From: Mycobacterium sp. DL
Lineage (GTDB): Bacteria; Actinomycetota; Actinomycetes; Mycobacteriales; Mycobacteriaceae
Assembly: GCF_039729195.1 (NCBI RefSeq)
Contig: NZ_CP155796.1
Coordinates: forward strand, 3,410,001 to 3,474,000
DNA length: 64,000 bases
Direction of reading: 5' to 3'
Shown here: piece after piece, positions 62,250-64,000 of the stretch
Position numbering within the stretch: position 1 is the stretch's first letter
Layout: each line of letters starts with the position of its first letter
Program-made: the position numbers and the translations under genes
Notes under the pieces: generated by a model
Database searches by the model: none
The model's input: the letters and a program-made list of their open reading frames with translations, nothing else
Told to the model about the DNA's origin: nothing

Positions 62250-63386
62250 CTACTCTCCCCCAACTCGTTGCAGTGCGCGCAGCCGAACCGGGGCGCTTCG
62301 TGGATTACGTTCGATCTCGTCAGACCCTGCACGTTCCGCACCGCGGGTCAGCGCGGTGAATTCCGGCCCCAGCCCGGGCAGTTCGACCGGAAGGCCCGGT
62401 GGCGTCCGGGATGCGGTCGCCGCGGCGAAGGCACCCTTGACGATCCGGTCCTCCAGCGACTGATAGGCCATAACGACGATCCGGCCGCCGGGACGCAACG
62501 CCGCCAGAGCCGCCGGAACCGCGTCCCGCAGCGACTCCAACTCGGCGTTGACCGCGATGCGCAGTGCCTGGAATGTGCGTTTGGCCGGGTGCCCGCCGGT
62601 GCGGCGCGCGGGTGCCGGGATCGCCTGGTAGAGCAACTCGACCAGCTCACCGGTCGTCGAGAACGGCGCATCGGCGCGGCGGCGCACGATGTAGCGGGCG
62701 ATCCGGCTGGCGAAGCGCTCCTCACCGAACTCGCGGAGCAGACGCGTCAGCGCTTTCTCGTCGAAGGTGTTGAGGATCTCCGCCGCGGTCAGGTCCGCTT
62801 CTGAGTCCATCCGCATGTCCAGCGGGGCGTCCGTCGAGTAGGAGAAGCCACGTTCGGGACGGTCGAGTTGCATCGACGACACCCCGAGATCGAGCAGGAT
62901 TGCGTCGACATGCCCTGCGGGGAACCCATTTTCGGCCAGTGCCTCTGCGATGCCGTCGTAGCGGGTGCGCACCAGCGTGACGCGGTCGCCGAACGGCGCC
63001 AGACGCTCACCGGCGATCCGCAACGCATCGGGGTCGCGGTCCAGGCCGATCAGTCGTAAGCCCTCGAACCGGGTCAGGAAACGCTGAGCGTGGCCACCGG
63101 CACCGAGGGTGCCGTCCACGAGGACTGCCCCCGTCCCGGCGGAGTCGCGCTGGGTCAGCGCCGGGGCGAGCAACTCGACGCAACGGTCGAGCAGGACCGG
63201 GACATGTGGCTCGTCATCCACCATTGCAGCACCCCGAGGGATTGTGGCGGCCCCTGCAGTGAGGTCCCTGCCCGAGTGCGCGGACCTGACGTCGGGGAAG
63301 TACGTCAGGGCCGGTTCGGGCAGAGGCCACACTGCACGGGCCTGCGGGCCAGTGGCCAGATCAAAGAATGTCGCCGAGTGCTTCAT
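62250..63386 (-). CDS. rsmH: 16S rRNA (cytosine1402-N4)-methyltransferase
   Basis: 378 aa from ATG 63386; ATG 63224 with GGGGTG upstream gives a 324-aa protein of normal family size. SAM motif [28 protein letters not shown] [29 protein letters not shown] and C-terminal [14 protein letters not shown] are present. The extra N-terminal 54 residues ([14 protein letters not shown]) appear related, from memory, to the annotated start of M. tuberculosis Rv2165c, so I kept the long form. With it, the gene overlaps mraZ by 26 bases. Confidence 0.93.
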   Translation of the reverse strand: MKHSATFFDLATGPQARAVWPLPEPALTYFPDVRSAHSGRDLTAGAATIPRGAAMVDDEPHVPVLLDRCVELLAPALTQRDSAGTGAVLVDGTLGAGGHAQRFLTRFEGLRLIGLDRDPDALRIAGERLAPFGDRVTLVRTRYDGIAEALAENGFPAGHVDAILLDLGVSSMQLDRPERGFSYSTDAPLDMRMDSEADLTAAEILNTFDEKALTRLLREFGEERFASRIARYIVRRRADAPFSTTGELVELLYQAIPAPARRTGGHPAKRTFQALRIAVNAELESLRDAVPAALAALRPGGRIVVMAYQSLEDRIVKGAFAAATASRTPPGLPVELPGLGPEFTALTRGAERAGSDEIERNPRSAPVRLRALQRVGGE

Positions 63387-63795
63387 CGCTGGCCGCGGAG
63401 AAGTTCTCTTCGTGTAGCTCCTGGTAGTCGTTCCACGCCTGGGCGTCCCAGATCTCGAGGAAGCCGATCGAACCCGTCACCACACACTCCTTGGTGAGAT
63501 TCGCGTAGCGACGATGCTCAGCGGAGAGAGTGATGCGTCCTTGAGCGTCCGGGTACTGCTCGTCGGTGCTGGCCGCCAGGTTGCGAAGGTAGGCGCGGGC
63601 CTGTGGGTTGCCGCGTTTGGCCTTGGCCGAGATGTCGGCAACCATCTCCTCGAACTCCGCCCGCGGATGAACAGCCAGGCTGTGATCTTGGCTCTTGGTG
63701 ACCATCAACCCTCCTGCCAGCGCTTCGCGGAATTTGGCGGGCAATGTGAGTCGCCCTTTGTCATCGAGCTTTGGCGTGTAGGTGCCGAAGAACAT
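63361..63795 (-). CDS. mraZ: Transcriptional regulator MraZ
   Basis: 144 aa from ATG 63795, preceded by GAGGTGGCGAG; the frame runs further to 63954 but gives no MraZ sequence. Two SpoVT/AbrB-like repeats, each with a D-x-KGR ([14 protein letters not shown]) or DAQGRITL motif. It binds repeats upstream of its own gene and heads the dcw cluster. Confidence 0.97.
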   Translation of the reverse strand: MFFGTYTPKLDDKGRLTLPAKFREALAGGLMVTKSQDHSLAVHPRAEFEEMVADISAKAKRGNPQARAYLRNLAASTDEQYPDAQGRITLSAEHRRYANLTKECVVTGSIGFLEIWDAQAWNDYQELHEENFSAASDEALGDIL

Positions 63796-63847
63796 CTCGC
63801 CACCTCGCTCGCGTTTCGCCCCACGGAACCCCGGTCGCTCCGTTGTC

Positions 63848-63872
63848 CGCCACTTTACCCCACAATCCCCCA
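63848..63872 (-). promoter_or_regulatory. MraZ-box-like direct repeats upstream of mraZ
   Basis: On the minus strand TGGGG (63872-63868), TGGGG (63862-63858) and TGGCG (63852-63848) repeat with an exact 10-base period. MraZ of E. coli binds TGGGN repeats with the same spacing upstream of its operon. They lie 53-77 bases before the mraZ ATG. Upstream to the window end (63873-64000) I see no gene. Confidence 0.7.
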
Positions 63873-64000
63873 CTTTGCTCCAAATAATGGGTGGCGTTTC
63901 GTCGGCACCCCCACCCACGAGGTCGGATGCACTCGACTGCGGAGGAGCTCCCACCCCTGATGTGCCTCACCGGGACACAAAATGCCAGTTCAGCACCAGC

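Overview
The window is high-GC DNA from a fast-growing mycobacterium (Mycolicibacterium type). The evidence is gene content and order. From about 3.9 kb to 22.2 kb and from 42.4 kb to the end, genes follow, from memory, the M. tuberculosis order Rv2124c to Rv2166c: metH, PAC2 protein, mshC, cysQ, kinase-like protein, DUF3090, histidine phosphatase, uppP, lppL, pyrD, PEBP, M20 peptidase, then PRTase, wag31, yggT, sepF, yggS, yfiH, ftsZ, ftsQ, murC, murG, ftsW, murD, mraY, murF, murE, pbpB, ftsL-like, rsmH, mraZ. Mycothiol and meso-DAP peptidoglycan genes fit this.

Layout. 1-3.8 kb: tail of an FAD monooxygenase, then a molybdenum hydroxylase made of a FAD subunit and a fused [2Fe-2S]/Mo-cofactor subunit, probably for oxidation of a heterocyclic compound. 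3.9-7.6 kb: metH of the E. coli type in the mycobacterial metH position. 8-22.2 kb: PAC2 protein, patatin and DUF1254 lipoprotein pair, mycothiol and PAP metabolism, a conserved actinobacterial trio (kinase-like, DUF3090, histidine phosphatase) coupled to uppP, then lppL, DUF5703, pyrD, PhzF, PEBP and an M20 peptidase, ending at a tRNA-Leu(GAG).

22.3-42.3 kb is an accessory block absent at this point of the M. tuberculosis order. It holds a nitrate assimilation locus: a single-chain diflavin nitrate reductase, NarK, a 117-aa unknown protein, NirB and a Rieske-type NirD. With NADPH and NADH this set takes up nitrate and reduces it to ammonium. Next come a tricarboxylate transporter (TctCBA) coupled to a universal stress protein and read divergently from a CitA/CitB-type two-component system, a DUF222-HNH protein, a P450, a DUF2784 membrane protein, a glutamine amidotransferase-like protein and an SRPBCC-epimerase fusion.

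42.4-64 kb is the division and cell wall (dcw) cluster, read on the minus strand from mraZ (63.8 kb) to wag31 (43.6 kb), mostly with 4-nt start/stop overlaps. Breaks with likely internal promoters lie before ftsZ, yggT and wag31. A three-repeat MraZ-box-like site lies upstream of mraZ.

Two long inverted repeats (3805-3846 and 30896-30956) look like dispersed palindromic elements; the second splits nirB from nirD. No CRISPR array, prophage, integrase or transposase was seen. The most promising leads are the kinase-like/DUF3090/phosphatase module, the unknown protein coupled to nirB, the E. coli-type metH, the single-chain nitrate reductase and the operator-like palindrome between tctC and the sensor kinase.
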